NCBI GenBank assembly: GCA_003971905.1
Contig: RSEE01000112.1
Span: 25,001-89,000 of the forward strand
DNA length: 64,000 nucleotides
DNA from: Moniliella sp. 'wahieum'
Lineage: Eukaryota > Basidiomycota > Moniliellomycetes > Moniliellales > Moniliellaceae
Direction: 5' to 3'
The notes under the pieces were generated by a model. The model saw only the letters and a list, made by a program, of their open reading frames with translations, had not been told where the DNA came from and made no database searches. Of this stretch, positions 22,768 to 34,650 are shown one piece after another. Numbering within the stretch: position 1 is the stretch's first letter; each line of letters starts with the position of its first letter. The translations under genes were made by a program, and so were the position numbers.

Positions 22768-24675
22768 GGCGCGGTCAGGACAGGAATGCAATCTCGTTTC
22801 CCTTTGGGCCTGTTTTCTTCTAAGGGATGTACTTGTAGCGAAGAAAAGGAAAGAATGGGGAAAGCGTCGGGTTCTTGGACGGCTGCATGCCGTTTGTCCC
22901 AAACGTAGAAATGAGGCGAGACAAACACGAGTACTCAGTCCATCGGCGCGTGCTCGAATGAGGCACCCGATTGGTGGTGCACTGCCAGTAGTTCCAGTGG
23001 CCTCCCTCTGAAGCCCCGCGCCCTATTTGTTTCCAAATCGGACGTAGCGCAACTGTGGGAACGGACTGGTATAAACGTTGTGGACATACGAATGTGCATG
23101 GCAGCAGTGAGCTAATCTGTTCCACAGAAAGACGCGTCCGTACTGAGAACCGTAGGTTCTCAGGCAGTGTTTGGTTCACTCATTTTACAGTTGCGGCGGT
23201 GGTGGAGTAGGTCGGAGTGCCAGAGTACCCGCCCGCATAACATGACGGCCAGGGGGAAGAACAGCAGAGAACACCAGATCTTGTGGGCGGGTTCTTCTGG
23301 AGTGGCCTCCAGTTAGGCACGCCTTTTCGCAATGCCGGCAGTTGTGGCTGCAGTGTGCTTCAATCTTCTCGGCTGTGGGCGTTCCCCGACGTCGACGTGT
23401 TTGCCTGGAGTCTTGCGTTGCACGATGTTGTGGTGTGCGTCCTTATTGTCGGAGTCCTGGTCCCATCCCCTCTGAAAAGACGGGATTATAGGTCTGCCTG
23501 TATGATGAGCGCCGGCCGTCGATAGGACGAAACCAATGCTTTCTCCCCTCCATGCAGCATGACAGGTCGTCCTCTCTTCGCTGAATGTCCCCGAAGGCCA
23601 AATGAAGCAGTCGACAACCCCAACCTTTCATTTCTCACTTCTCACTTCTCATGGAATCCCCGAGTCGATCGCCAGCCTCAACGTTCAACATGCCGGATCA
23701 GGATCGGCCCAATCCTCCGCATCCGACGGTTTCTTCGGTGCCCATCCTCACCAACTGATCTCGATCTCTTCCTGCAGTGTGCGAGGTCTGAGTCCACACT
23801 CCGACTCGCCCTCCCTCTCTCCCCTGACTGTGTCACCGAATGACTAAGCTCACTCCAATGTCCATTCTGCATCCTGTGTCTCTCACTCTTCCACTGTAGT
23901 TTCCTTTTGCTTCTGCTCTCTGCCCGATGCCTTCTATTTCCTACTCCCACTCGAACGATCTTGCCATTTCCCCTGTTTCTGACAGGACCTTCAATGGTCT
24001 CCCTCGTTTAGCCCCGACTGTTACACTTCCTGCCCCTCCGAAATCTACCATCGCCCTCCTTCGAGCACCCCCATCCTAGCCCCGCGCGGGTAGATCCTCT
24101 GCGCCCGACCCCACGCCCTGCCAACTAAAACGAACGCCTGTTGCCAGGCAGTCAGCCTAGCACCAATGCGAGTACCACTGAACGCAAAATAGATAATCGT
24201 ACATATCCAGGAGCCAAGGACCAGTCGCCAAAGGTGCACTAGGAAAACACGGCAACACAAACCACAGGAAGGGTGGCAGTAGTAGCTGGAAGCGAGTAAG
24301 CTGTGACAAGAGGGGGGAAACGGAGGGGAAAACGGAGGGGAAAAGGGGGGGAAGGGAAGGGGGGGGGAGGGAAGGCGGGGGAGGACGGAAGGAACGGGAC
24401 AGATCAAAAACTCAAACACGGTCGGTCGTCGCGTCGCCATTCGCGCGGTATCTACTTGCGTGTCCCTTGTCCTTGCCACACGTACTAGTGGGCAGGACGA
24501 AAGGGGGGTAGGGTGAAGGTGCTGGGGGGGGGGGGGGGGCATTGGAAGAGACGCCCAGACGCAGAGGAGCCAAATCCAAATCACCATCACCATCACCATC
24601 ACCATCACCATCACCATCGACATGGGAGATCAACATCTGCGGCCGCGACCCGAGCCGACGCGGAAAGATCAGGCC
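22768..24675. other. Convergent intergenic region (SRP68 and ARID gene 3' ends)
   Basis: No gene I can support across 1.9 kb. Open frames are short and compositionally biased. It contains poly-purine runs at 24310-24380, a G tract near 24523-24539, and an ATCACC satellite (24582-24618). Confidence 0.5.
24582..24618. repeat. (ATCACC)n hexanucleotide repeat
   Basis: About six ATCACC units in the 3' flank of the ARID-domain gene. Confidence 0.9.
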
Positions 24676-27600
24676 TCAGGGTAGGAGGGCCAAATGCTCG
24701 CCGTGGAGGACATGGTTCGTATCCCACCACGCGTCGCCGGGGGGTTTAGCGTGTCTGAGCGGGCCGGGCGGCGGGTCAAAGGGCGAGGCCTCACCTTCGT
24801 CTGACGAACTCAAGTCCAAGCCGGCAGCGAGAAAGTCGGTGGTGCTAGGGCGGGAGCCGGGGCGGGGCATGCCCGCCGCCGCTTCCAACGCCGTGTCGCA
24901 TGTACCGACACCGACTCGTCCCCGCCCGCCTCGGGCTCGAGATCAACCACATCCGCTTCAAACGTCAGGTAATTCATAATCTCAATCTCGCGCGCGGCCG
25001 CTGCGTCGGCAGCGGCGCGCGCGGCGGTCGGGTCGTCGGCCAAAGCGGGGGCCGAGGCGCTGCTGCCGCCACTGGGTCCGTTGGGGCCATTAGGACCGCT
25101 GGGACCGCTGGGACCGTTGGGGCCATGGGGGCCGTTGCCCCCCGCGTCCAGCTGGCCCACCAGCGTGCCGAGCGAAGTGGGCTCCCACGGCGCAGGCGGT
25201 TGGTCCTTGGTCTGGCCCAGGCTGGCCAGGGCAAAGGGGACCATGGCGGCTGGGTCCTTGGGGAGAGGATGAGGCGGCTGTCGCAGTGCCGCCTGTGCCG
25301 CCGCCACGTCCGGCACGCCCACGGACGCCTTGATGCCCGACAGGGTGGAGAGGAGGAAAAAGTGGGGGAGGGCGCGGCGGCGAGCGCCGGGCTGGGCATC
25401 GAGGAGACCGAGTGGGACGAAGCGTGGGCTCTGGCACCGCGTTTCCCGCTGCCGCGCCCACCGCGCATCCCGCCGCGCCCGCGCTTGCCACGCACCGGCA
25501 CTTCGTCCGGCGCCGACACTGGCGCGGCCGGAGGCAGCATCGACGGCCCCGGGGTCGAGGTCGAGGTCGAGGTGGATGGTGGCGTGGCGGCGGCCTGGTT
25601 GCGCCCGCGCTTCGACACGGGCTTGCCCGGCTCGGCCTCGAGCGAGGCGCGCTTGGCGGCCAGGGGGGCGTGCCCGTGCCATTGGCCGCCGCGCGGCTGT
25701 GCTGCCTGGGCGTGCGCCTTGGCCTGTGCCTGTGCCTGCTGTGCCTGTGCCTGCACTTGCGCTTGGGCCTGTGCTTGCGCTTGGGCGCGCGCCTGCGCCT
25801 GCGCACGGGCTTGCGCTTGGGCCTGCGCCTGCGCGGCCTGCGCCTGCGCGGCCGGCAGCTGCGCCGGAACAGCCGGTCCCGCGGGCGCGGGAGGCGCCGC
25901 GGCCGCGTTCGGCGGCTGCGACTGCGACGGCGGGAAGCCGAGCGCGGCGCCGACGCTGGCGGTGATGTGCTGGACGTGCTCGGGCGCCTTGGCGCGGACG
26001 ACCTGGATGATGCGGCGGAGCTGGAGCATGCGCGGCTCGAGGTCGGCGTAGCGGATGATAAAGATGCCCTGGGGCGCGAGGCGGATCTGTTCGCGCAAAA
26101 GCAGCAGGACCTGCGCCAGCTGCTTGCTCGCCTGCCCGCGCTGGTCCAGCGCCCACAGCAGCGGCTGCAGCGCGCGCGCTAGCATCGTCAGTGGCCGCAG
26201 CTGGCTCAGCGACGCCACCACCTGGATCTTTTCCGACTCGGGCATGTCCGAGATGGGCTGGAACGGACGCGCCTCCGCATCCCTGCGCCGCCTCTTCCAC
26301 CATCAGCGTTGCCCGACGTCCTTCCTCCACCATCTCGGGGTAATCGTCAGTGCCGACGGCGCACCCGGCGCCCCCGGCGCAGCCGTCCCGCCGGGTCCAG
26401 GCCTCGCTGCCCCTGGTGCCCCTGGTGCCCCCGGTGCCCCGGTGCTCCCGGCGCTCCGACGGTGCCAGGCGCGCCATTGAGCGCCAAACCGGGGGCGGGC
26501 ACAGGCTGGCGCATGGGCTGAGACGACTGGGACATGGACGGAGCAGGAGCAGGAGGCTGCGGCGCAAGTCCTTGCGCAAAGGGCAAAGACTGAGCCTGCG
26601 GGTGGGCCTGGCTGGGCGGCCGCTGCTGGTTTGGCGGGGGCTGGTGTTGCTGTTGCTGTTGCTGTTGCTGTTGCGGATGCTGTTGCGGTGGTGGCAGTTG
26701 TTGCTGCTGTTGTGGCGGTTGTGGTTGGTGTTGGTGTTGCCGTTGCTGCTGCTGCTGTTGTTGTTGTTGCTGTTGTTGTTGCGTTGTGTTGCTGTTGCTG
26801 TTGCTGTTGTTGCTGCTGCTGCTGCTGAGCCAAGGCAGTTTGCTGAGCGTTCCTCAGCAAGGCATTGAACTGCTCCGGCGTGATGCTCATCGAAGCCAGC
26901 TGCTGGGGCGTGATTTGCGACAAGTTGGCCAGCTGGGCAAACGGCTGCGAGGCCGGGGTTGGAGGCTGAGGCTGTGGCTGTGGTTGTGGCTGTACCTGAG
27001 CCGGAGCCGGAGCCTGGACAGACGGCGGAGCAGGAGCCGGCTCGGAGGCAGGCGGCGCGGCCGGGGAACTGATTCCGACCGTCGGCCCCACCTGGCCCAC
27101 CTGGCCGGCCTGGCTCGCGGCCTGCTGCTGCAGTCGCGCCGCCTGCAGCATCTGGTGCTTGCGCACGACCATCTTCCACGCCTCCTCGAACGGCTTGACG
27201 TACTGCGTGTAGAGCTGGAGCAGGCGGGTGCGACGTGGCGAGCGGCGGGCGGGACGGTAGGCGGGCCCGGCGGCGCGGGACGAGGTCCAAGGCCATCGCC
27301 ACGCTCGGCCACGCGTCCGCCGCACTCACCGCGTCCGAACCATTGTACCCGGCCACGGTCTGGTACAGACGGAACAAGTTGACTGGCACATTGTTCACGC
27401 GCGGATCCGCCGGCCACGCCGAGCCGCGCTTGGCCAGCAGCTCGGACGTGATGTGCTTGAGCGCTCCTCCGTCAGGCTTTGCCGGGTCGCCTGGAGCGCC
27501 GCGGCCATGATCTGCTGTTGCTGCGCCGCGGTGGCGCCGGCATGGAGGCGAGCATGCCCTGGGGCGGAGTTCCTGGCCCAGTGGGCCCTGCGTGGGCCCT

Positions 27601-28109
27601 GCGCTTGGGCCTTGCTTGCGCTTGCGCCTGAGCCTGAGCCTGCGCCTGGACCTGCGCTTGCGCTTGCGCCTGGCGAGCCAACGTGTGGTACTGCATCACC
27701 TGCGCACGCAACGTCGACAGTACATTCATCCGATCTGCGATCAGGCGCTCCATCTGGCCGCGCTCCTCATTGGTCTTGGCCTGGTTAAGCTGGTCGCGTT
27801 CGCGCGAGATTTGCTGGTTGAGCTCCATCATGCGCGCATACAGCATGTTGTACTGCTGCATCGCCACACGCCGCCGTATCCGTCATGGCCGGCGACCTGC
27901 CCGGTGCTTGCGACGGCGCAGGCTGCGGTTGCGCTTGCGGTGTCAGCTGCGCCGCGGCCGCGGCCGCCGCCGGCTGTGCCTGCGCCTGGGCGAACTGCGA
28001 GAGCATAGGAGAGGCCGTGGGTTGGGACGACTGGGCCTGAGCTTGCGCATGTGCCTGGGCTTGCGCCTGAGCTTGCGCTTGCGCTTGAGCGTGTTGGGCG
28101 GCTTGCGCT

Positions 28110-28141
<32 letters not shown>

Positions 28142-28720
28142 CGCTTGAGCCTGGGCTTGGGCTTGGGCTTGGGCCAGCGCCTGTGCCTGTGCCTGCGTTG
28201 CGCCTGCTGAGCATGCGGGCCAACGTCAGTGGGCGGCGGGAGAAAGACAAGCCAGAGACAGAAGGAGGAGACGTACCGCTCGCTGCAAGTTGGCGCTGTT
28301 GGAAAGCCAAGCGGCCAACGGCGTGCTGTTCTGGCCCAGAGGCAGCGCGGGCGTCGGCTGGCTCGGCGTGGCCTGCTGCTGGGTCGGGGTGCCGAGCTGG
28401 CTCGAGAGCGCAGCAAACGGATTGGAGCTCGGGTCGGACGGCGCGGCAGCCGCGGCGGTGGATTGTTGGGATTGGAATTGGCATTGGGATTCGCATTGGG
28501 ATTCGCATTGGCACTGGGATGGCCTGGGCCCGGGGCGGCGGCCGCGCCCGCGCGCTGCGCCAGGAAGGACATGTTGCTCGCGGCGAGGTTGGAGGCGAAC
28601 GACTGGCGCTGGCGCTGCGGCGTGGGCAGCTGGGCTGGGCCTGGGCCGGCGCGGGCTGCGGGGTGCGGTGCGCAGCGGGCGAGGGCGACTGGCCGGCGGT
28701 TACGGCCTGCGACGCGTGCA

Positions 28721-28752
<32 letters not shown>

Positions 28753-29342
28753 GCGGCAGCCGCCCAGGGCGAGCCCAGCATCTGCGCCGGATTGACCGTC
28801 GGCGTGGCATGCATCGCGCCTGCGCCCGGAGCAGAAGGCATGCTGGACGCCGTCGGCATCCGGGCATGCCCATCGTCGCAGCAGGCGTGCCGAGGCCAGG
28901 CGCAACGCAGCCTGCTGCTGCTGGCGCTGGCGCAGCTGCTGGAGAAGCAGCTGCTGCTGGTGGGGCGCAAGCTGGGTGCCGGGCGGGAGCCCCATCATGG
29001 CGGCAAACAGGGCGGGGTTGGGGAGTGTCTGCTGTTGCGGTTGCGGTTGTTGTTGTGGTTGTTGTTGCTGTTGCTGTTGTTGCTGTTGCAGTTGTTGTTG
29101 CGGTTGCTGCTGTTGCGCTTGCTGCGGCTGGAGCTGCGACGAAGGCATGCGGCCGAGAGACCCGACAGGACCGAGGCAAAGTCGGGCGGGACTGCGGCGG
29201 CCGAGGGCCACTGGCTCGAGGGCGGCTGGTACATGGGGTTGGGGGTGGGGGTGGCGTTGGGGGCGCCGGGGCCGGGGCCAGTGCCCGTGGCGGGGGCGGC
29301 AGGCGGGAAGAGGGAGAAGGGGTAGGCGGGCGGCTGGGCCAT
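24676..29342 (-). CDS. ARID-domain, Gln-rich SWI1-like chromatin-remodelling protein
   Basis: About 1,530 residues, probably the ARID subunit of SWI/SNF (Swi1-like), acting in nuclear transcription. An N-terminal half made of Gln, Ala-Gln and Pro runs (start [23 protein letters not shown] tracts near 29020-29120 and 28722-28752; AQAQ tracts near 28060-28170) is followed by a coiled-coil-like segment ([20 protein letters not shown]). The ARID domain lies about 27500-27180: [69 protein letters not shown]. The C-terminal part has conserved helices ([40 protein letters not shown]), more AQ repeats, a glycine-rich [10 protein letters not shown] repeat, and an acidic end stopping at 24676. One GTACGT intron spans 28276-28207. 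Several frame changes occur. Large plus-strand open frames over this gene are shadows. Assignment to Swi1 rather than another ARID protein is inference. Confidence 0.75.
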
Positions 29343-30128
29343 GGCGGCACAAGTGATCAGCGATCACACAGTCTACGGCAGCGCGCTCATGGGCTGGCGC
29401 AGGCGGGGGGCAGGAGGAGCAGCAGCCGGGCAGCCAGATGCGCGGTGGTGGTGGTGGTAGGAGTGGTGGGGTGGTGGGGGGGACGGCCGTGGCGGTGGTG
29501 GGAGCGCACTGGCGATGGCGACGGCAACACAGCTCAGCCGGTCGCAGGAAGAGACGGCGACGCGCCCAAAGGCCGACGAGATGGGAGCACTGACCGGTGA
29601 CCACCCCGTCACCCATCCCCCGTCCCCCGCCCCCCCGGCCCCTCACTCCGTGCCCACCCCCCCACAACGCCAGTGTCCCCCGCCGTGCACCTTACGTAAC
29701 AACGCCCTCAACCCTACCCGCCCGCCCGGCCACGCGCAGTGTGTGACGCGATGGCCTGCGCCCACACAGCACTGGGGTAGGGGAACTGCCCGCGCGAGGG
29801 CGCCTGGTGCTCCCGCGGGGGCGTGTGCCCAGTCACTTGAGCCTGAAGCTTGACGCGTGACGCGTGACCAGCGCGTCCCCCGCGCTACTCGAGCGGAACA
29901 GCGTGTCTGCGTTCCGCCCGGGTGGGCCTGTCGTTTAACGTTTAACGTTTAACGTTTGACGCTTACTCTCGCGCCCCACACAACGCTGTCTGCTGCCCCC
30001 CCCCACCTCCCCTCCACCTCCACCTCTCCGTCACTACGACGCACACCCCAACCACCAATGTACGAACATAAAAAAACAACAATACAGCCCCCTCTCTCGC
30101 CCGGCGGGACAGAGCCAGGCAAGCACCA
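29343..30128. other. Promoter region of ARID gene / 3' flank of bZIP gene
   Basis: No gene seen. It has three GTTTAAC units followed by GTTTGAC at 29933-29960, and ACGCGTGACGCG repeats near 29852-29868. Confidence 0.45.
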
Positions 30129-31580
30129 CTACTCGCAAACCCAGGGCCAATCGCGCAGGGCTACAGCGCGCCCTCGCTCGCGCCCACGGGCCGTCCAGCT
30201 CTGGTAAGTGGGGGTCGAGCGGCGGGTCAGCACACGCATCCGCACACGCGTCCGCATCCCACGCAGGCAGCCACGGCACCGACGCGTCCCACCGAGCGGC
30301 AACGGTAACGGTAACGGCAACGGCAGCGGCACCGACGCGTCCCAACCCACCGGCGAGCCAGCCAAGCTCTCGAGCGGCATCAGCCACGTGTCGATCCACG
30401 GCTGCGCGTCCGGTCCTGCGCAAGTCCAAGTGTGCTGCGACGAGGGCAGGGAGCCTCCAGCGTCCGTCGTGTTGGCCGGGCGTGGTTCCTGCTCCGCGGC
30501 CTCCGCGTCCAGCATGAGCGCGGCCAACGTCTCGGGCGGGAGAAGCACGTCGGCGGTCTCGGATGAGGCCGGACGGGAGTTGGGGCCAGAGTCGGGGCTA
30601 GCACCGGGGAGAACAACGACTCGAGATCAAGCGGCGTGGGCAAAGTGGTGGCTGAGCAGGACGGCGTCGTGGGCCGCAGCGGCACGGGCGTCGAGGGCGA
30701 GGGAAGAGCGCTCGCAGCGGGGGATCGCCTTCACTGCAGGAAGGCGAGCGCTCAATTCCGACGCCTCGGGCCCGGCCGAAGCGGCGCAGCGCAGGTCGCG
30801 GACAACCGTATCCTGGTCCGATGCCGATGCTGGTGCTGGTGCCGATTCCGATTCTGGTGCCGATGCGTCTGCTGGCGTCGCAGGTGGCGCGGGGGCCGTG
30901 CTGGACGCGGCTGACGAGCCGGGGCTGGCCCCACCACGGGCAAGACGTGCGTGTGGTGGGATTGGCGAGGGTAGATGTGGAGGAAAGAGGGGAGGCTGTG
31001 GGGCTGGTGCTGGTGGGCCTGGTGGAGACGAGGTGCTCGCCCTCGGGGAGCGGGAGCGGAGCGGGAGCGGGAACGGGAACGGGAACGGTCGGATCGAGGG
31101 TAACGGACCTGGCTGGTCGACGGCAGCGACATAGGCCGCTACCTGACGCAACGTGTGTCGTGCGTCGTCCGTAGCGTTCGCGCCGAGCAGCACGCCAATG
31201 GTGTGGAAACGAGTCTCGTAGTCCTGCAGCTTGTGCCACAGCTCGGCCTGGTCCTGCGACAGCTGCGCGTGCTGCCGCTCCAGCTGCGACACGTAGTTCT
31301 TCTTCTTGTCGCGGCTGGCCTGGGCCGACAGGCGGTTGCGCGCCTGCCGCCTCCAAGCGCGCCTTCCGGTCCGGCGTCAGCACCTTGGGCCGTTTGCTCC
31401 CCGCGGCAGCGTGGTCTGGGCGGGATCGTTGGGGACCAGAGGCGGGGTGGGCCGCTTGCGTGCCCGGCCGGCTTCAGGAGAGGCCGAAGCAGAGGGTGAG
31501 GAAGAAGCCGAGGCCGAGGCCGAGGTCGAGGCCGAAGCCAGCGCAGCAAGCCCGTCTGTGTCGGTGGCCACCGCGGACAT
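30129..31580 (-). CDS. bZIP transcription factor (Hac1/XBP1-like basic region)
   Basis: DNA-binding transcription factor. The N-terminus (MSAVATDTDGLAALASAS, from the ATG at 31580) is Ala/Ser-rich, then SKRPKVLTPDRKARLEAA, the basic region ARNRLSAQASRDKKKNYV, and a leucine-zipper-like helix (LERQHAQLSQDQAELWHKLQ). The N-x-x-S-A-Q-x-S-R-D-K-K-K pattern resembles XBP1/Hac1-type factors, which drive the unfolded protein response; this is a suggestion only. One extra base lies between LEAA and ARNR. Downstream sequence is low complexity: RSRSRSRS, then PAPAPAPA-type runs and an acidic or Trp-containing tail (QPWIDTWLMPLESLAG). Two open frames run past this point with stops at 30129 and 30034, and a third stops at 30161, so the 3' end is uncertain. 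Confidence 0.7.
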
Positions 31581-31849
31581 GGGGGTAGGAGTAGTGGCGG
31601 TGGCGGTGGCGGTGGCGGTGGCGAAAAAAAGAAAAGCGCGGGGAAAGAGAAAGGCGGTGACGTGGCACCTGTTTTCAGAGGGGGGCGGGGCGCAGCGCCA
31701 ACGTCCCCCCCCCAAGGCGCCACGGCCCACACAGCGCCCGTGCCTGGCTGCCGGGCCACGTGGCACCCAACCCTAGCCCCCTGCTTTCGAGGGGGGGAGC
31801 GACGGCGCCCGGGGCCTGACACTGCGCCTGTGCTGGGCGGCTGGCGCAG

Positions 31850-31873
31850 CGGGGGGGGGGGGGGGGGGGGGGG
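31850..31873. repeat. Poly-G tract
   Basis: About 24 consecutive G residues upstream of the bZIP gene. The length is unreliable. Confidence 0.9.
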
Positions 31874-32825
31874 CACTGCGCCTGCCGTGGGGAAGTGCGA
31901 GCTGCCCATCCAGCCGGGGCCGTCAGTGCCGCCAGGATAACCCAGTGGGCGACGATGGCCAGCGGAGGCCACCACTCGACGCGCCCGTTGCATGGGACAG
32001 AAGCCTGCGCGAGACGCTACGCTACCCATTCTCGAGGGGAGAGGAGGCAGGAGGCGAGAGAATGCGGAGCGCTGTGCACACTACATACTGTGGTTTTGGA
32101 GTGCTGGCGTTGGCGTTTGTGGCGCAGCGGCAGAGAAAACACGAGCCTGGCTGCGCAGATGGCAACATGGCAACGCGCAGGCCAGAAAGGCCAAAGAAGG
32201 ATCTGTCTAGGACGGTGGGAGTGTGGCATGCGATTCCTGCCATTGTAGATTCGTCGGGGTGGCGCTTCGGGGGCTTGGCAGAACGGTGGACCAAGGTGTG
32301 TGGAACCAGCCGATGGGTGGAATAGGTTAGTCTGGTCCACGTGATGGACAAGCGGATGCTGCCGAGGATAGGCGCGGGAGTGGTGAGGGGCGTATGAATG
32401 GAGGAGGCCAAGTGCGCACAACACGTGTCTTCGCGTCCATGTGGCGGGGGAGGCGGCGGACATGGGGCGCGAGCAGGGCCCGAGGTGTGGACAAGCAACG
32501 CATGGCGGGCAGGAGATACGTAGCGTCGGCCTGGATAATCGATGATGATGATGATGATGATGATAATCCTGCGCCTGATAGCAGGCGCTATAACAAAACA
32601 CTGCCCGGCTGCCCCCTGCCTGGGTGCTCGCAGCCGAGGCCCAGTGTGGGGCAGCGGCGCTGGGCACCGCACACTGGCGCCGTGGCCGCAGCCCCTACCG
32701 CATGGGCCAGCGTCCCATCCATCTGCCAGCCCAACCACAGCACTCTGCGCGTTGGTTATTATCCGACCGTCGCCATGGCCATTGGGAGTGTCACTAACAT
32801 TGTCATTGTCATTGCCATCGCCATC

Positions 32826-32873
32826 GCCACCACCACCACCACCACCACCACCACCACCACCACCACCACCACC
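32826..32873. repeat. (ACC)n trinucleotide repeat
   Basis: About 16 units ending 37 bp upstream of the ATG at 32910; probably promoter or 5' UTR. Confidence 0.9.
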
Positions 32874-32909
32874 ATCTCACTCACCCCACTACCCTCCTTC
32901 CCCCCCGCC

Positions 32910-34650
32910 ATGCCTGGCCACGCGCCCGCGTTCAGCCAAACCACCACCGCCTCCGCCCCGCCTTCACCCCCTCTGACGCCTTCTCCCTCCACAGCCTCAA
33001 GGCCGCCCGAAGAGCACAGCATGCGCATCCTCGAGCCCCATCTCGTCGTGCTCGACGCTGAGCCGCCCGCCTCGGGCACCGATCTCGAAAGCGACGATAA
33101 GACCCGCGCTCTGCCCTGCTCCAGCCATGCCGCCAGCCTGGCCGAGTCGGACCCGACGCGAACCGCCCAGTCTCAACTACGACTGGCGTGCCCGTCGTCT
33201 GTCCTTTGGCCTGAACAGTGCGTATGCCCCCCCCCCTCAGCCTCCTGCACCACCGTCCCGCTGCTGACACCCACCGTGCTGGCCCCCGCAGTCTTGGCCC
33301 TGGTCTTTTTCAATGCCATCTTGCCCAACATTATCTTCTACGTCCTTCTCTACCATGGGGATACGGACCACATTGCCCGTGGCGACAACAGCAGTACGCA
33401 TCCCTCTCCCCTCCTCGTTTCGATTTCTCTCTCTGGAACGGTTGGATAGACTGACTTGGGAGTTGCCTGTGCCTGACTTTCCTTCCTGCCACAGTTTTGT
33501 ATGGTGCAACGACCGCGACCCTCGGGACTTTGCAGTGCGTAACGTATCCGTCCCTTTCCGGGCCCGGTGGAATGGAACCCGAGCGACACGGTGTCGTCTA
33601 GTCTGCTGTGCTGTGCTGTGCTGTGCTTTGCTTTGCTTTGCTGTGCTGTGCTGTGCTTTGCTTTGCTTTGCTTTGCTTGCTTTGCTTTGCTTTGCTTTGC
33701 TTTGCTTTGCTTTGCTTTGCTTTGCTTGCTTTGCTGCTTGCTTTGCTTTGCTTTGCTTTGCTTTGCTTTGCTTTGCTTTGCTTTGCTTTGCTTTGCTTTG
33801 CTTTGCTTTGCTTTGCTTTGCTTGCTTTGCTTTGCTTTGCTTTGCTTTGCTTTTCCTTGTTTCGCTTTGCTTTGTTGGGTGTGCTGACCCCGCGCGTGTG
33901 CACGCAGGATCCCGCAATGGTTTTGGCGTTGGTGGGAGTGCTACCGGAAAAAACAGCGCGTTTCTCACCACGCGGCACGAAGCCAACGCGGGGTGGTGGA
34001 CGCGCTTGCGCCGGCGCGTACGACGCTCGTTTGAGTGCTGGGATATCTTCCAATGGGCCTTTCTCGGGGGCATCCTGGCCGGCGCAACGACCTTGCTCCT
34101 GGGCACTTGTTTGGATGGCAACTATGGCAACTGGCCTCTGATGGCATTGAGTCCACCGATCATTTTTGCCTTTATCGGGCTGGCGTTTGGCTTGTTCAAC
34201 TTCGCGTCCACTCTGGGCTGGCGATCGCCCGTGGCCATCTCGGGCCATGCGCGTCACGCTCCGCTCCTCCCTGGTTTGGCCTACATCTGGCCCGACTTGA
34301 CCGCAGTCGATGGTGGTGGTGGTATGCTGTTTCGCGAATCGTTCGCGCGTCGGTGGCACGCCAGCCCGCCGTTTCGCCATATGGTCACCGTGCTGTCCTG
34401 GGGCATTTCCGTGCCGCTGGTCCTGCTGCTCGGGCCCGAGGTCGCGTTGGTGGTGGTGATCAAGAACCAGGGGAAACACTTTGTTTCCATCCTGGCGCAT
34501 TCCTGGGCACCCGTATGGGCCTTGTTGCTCTTTGTCATACTGGCCCAGACCGGCTGGGCCTACGTCTATGTCCAAACCTCCTTCCGCCACGAACGCGCCT
34601 GGTGGCAGCGCCACCATGCGCACACCAGTGCCAGTGCCGAGATGCAGTAA
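32910..34650 (+). CDS. Multi-pass membrane protein of unknown function
   Basis: I do not recognise this family. Four exons: 32910-33217, 33292-33393, 33495-33534 and 33908-34650, with donors GTGCGT, GTACGC and GTGCGT. About 395 residues. The N-terminal 90 residues are Pro/Ser-rich and cytosolic-looking, ending NYDWRARRLSFGLN. Hydrophobic segments follow: LALVFFNAILPNIIFYVLLY (exon 2), WAFLGGILAGATTLLLGTC, LMALSPPIIFAFIGLAFGLF, LSWGISVPLVLLLGPEVALV and WALLLFVILAQTGWAYVYV. Between the first and second is a striking Trp-rich basic patch, IPQWFWRWWECYRKK, encoded across the third intron. One frame change sits near 33950 and another near 33155. The start is chosen as the ATG in CCGCCATGCC with the longest consistent frame. 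The third intron (373 bp) is mostly CTTTG satellite. Confidence 0.7.
33607..33870. repeat. (CTTTG)n satellite inside an intron
   Basis: About 265 bp of CTTTG/CTGTG pentamers with occasional CTTG interruptions. It lies wholly within intron 3 (33535-33907) of the membrane-protein gene and accounts for most of its length. Confidence 0.95.

Larger units (their letters stand above)
31581..32909. other. Divergent promoter region, bZIP and membrane-protein genes
   Basis: No gene seen. It contains GCGGTGACGTGGC near 31650-31662, a long G tract at 31850-31873, a GAT repeat at 32541-32562 and an ACC repeat at 32826-32873 immediately before the membrane-protein start. Confidence 0.45.

Noticed and set aside
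28290-29600. Long plus-strand open frames over the ARID gene (also 25412-26182 and 30208-31134)
   Set aside because: They are mirror images of Gln/Ala-rich and Ser/Pro-rich coding on the minus strand, which has the ARID and bZIP domains.
33607-33870. CTTTG repeat translated as a Leu/Cys/Phe-rich transmembrane protein
   Set aside because: The repeat is open in several frames only because pentamers lack stops; flanking GTGCGT and CAG sites show it to be intronic.
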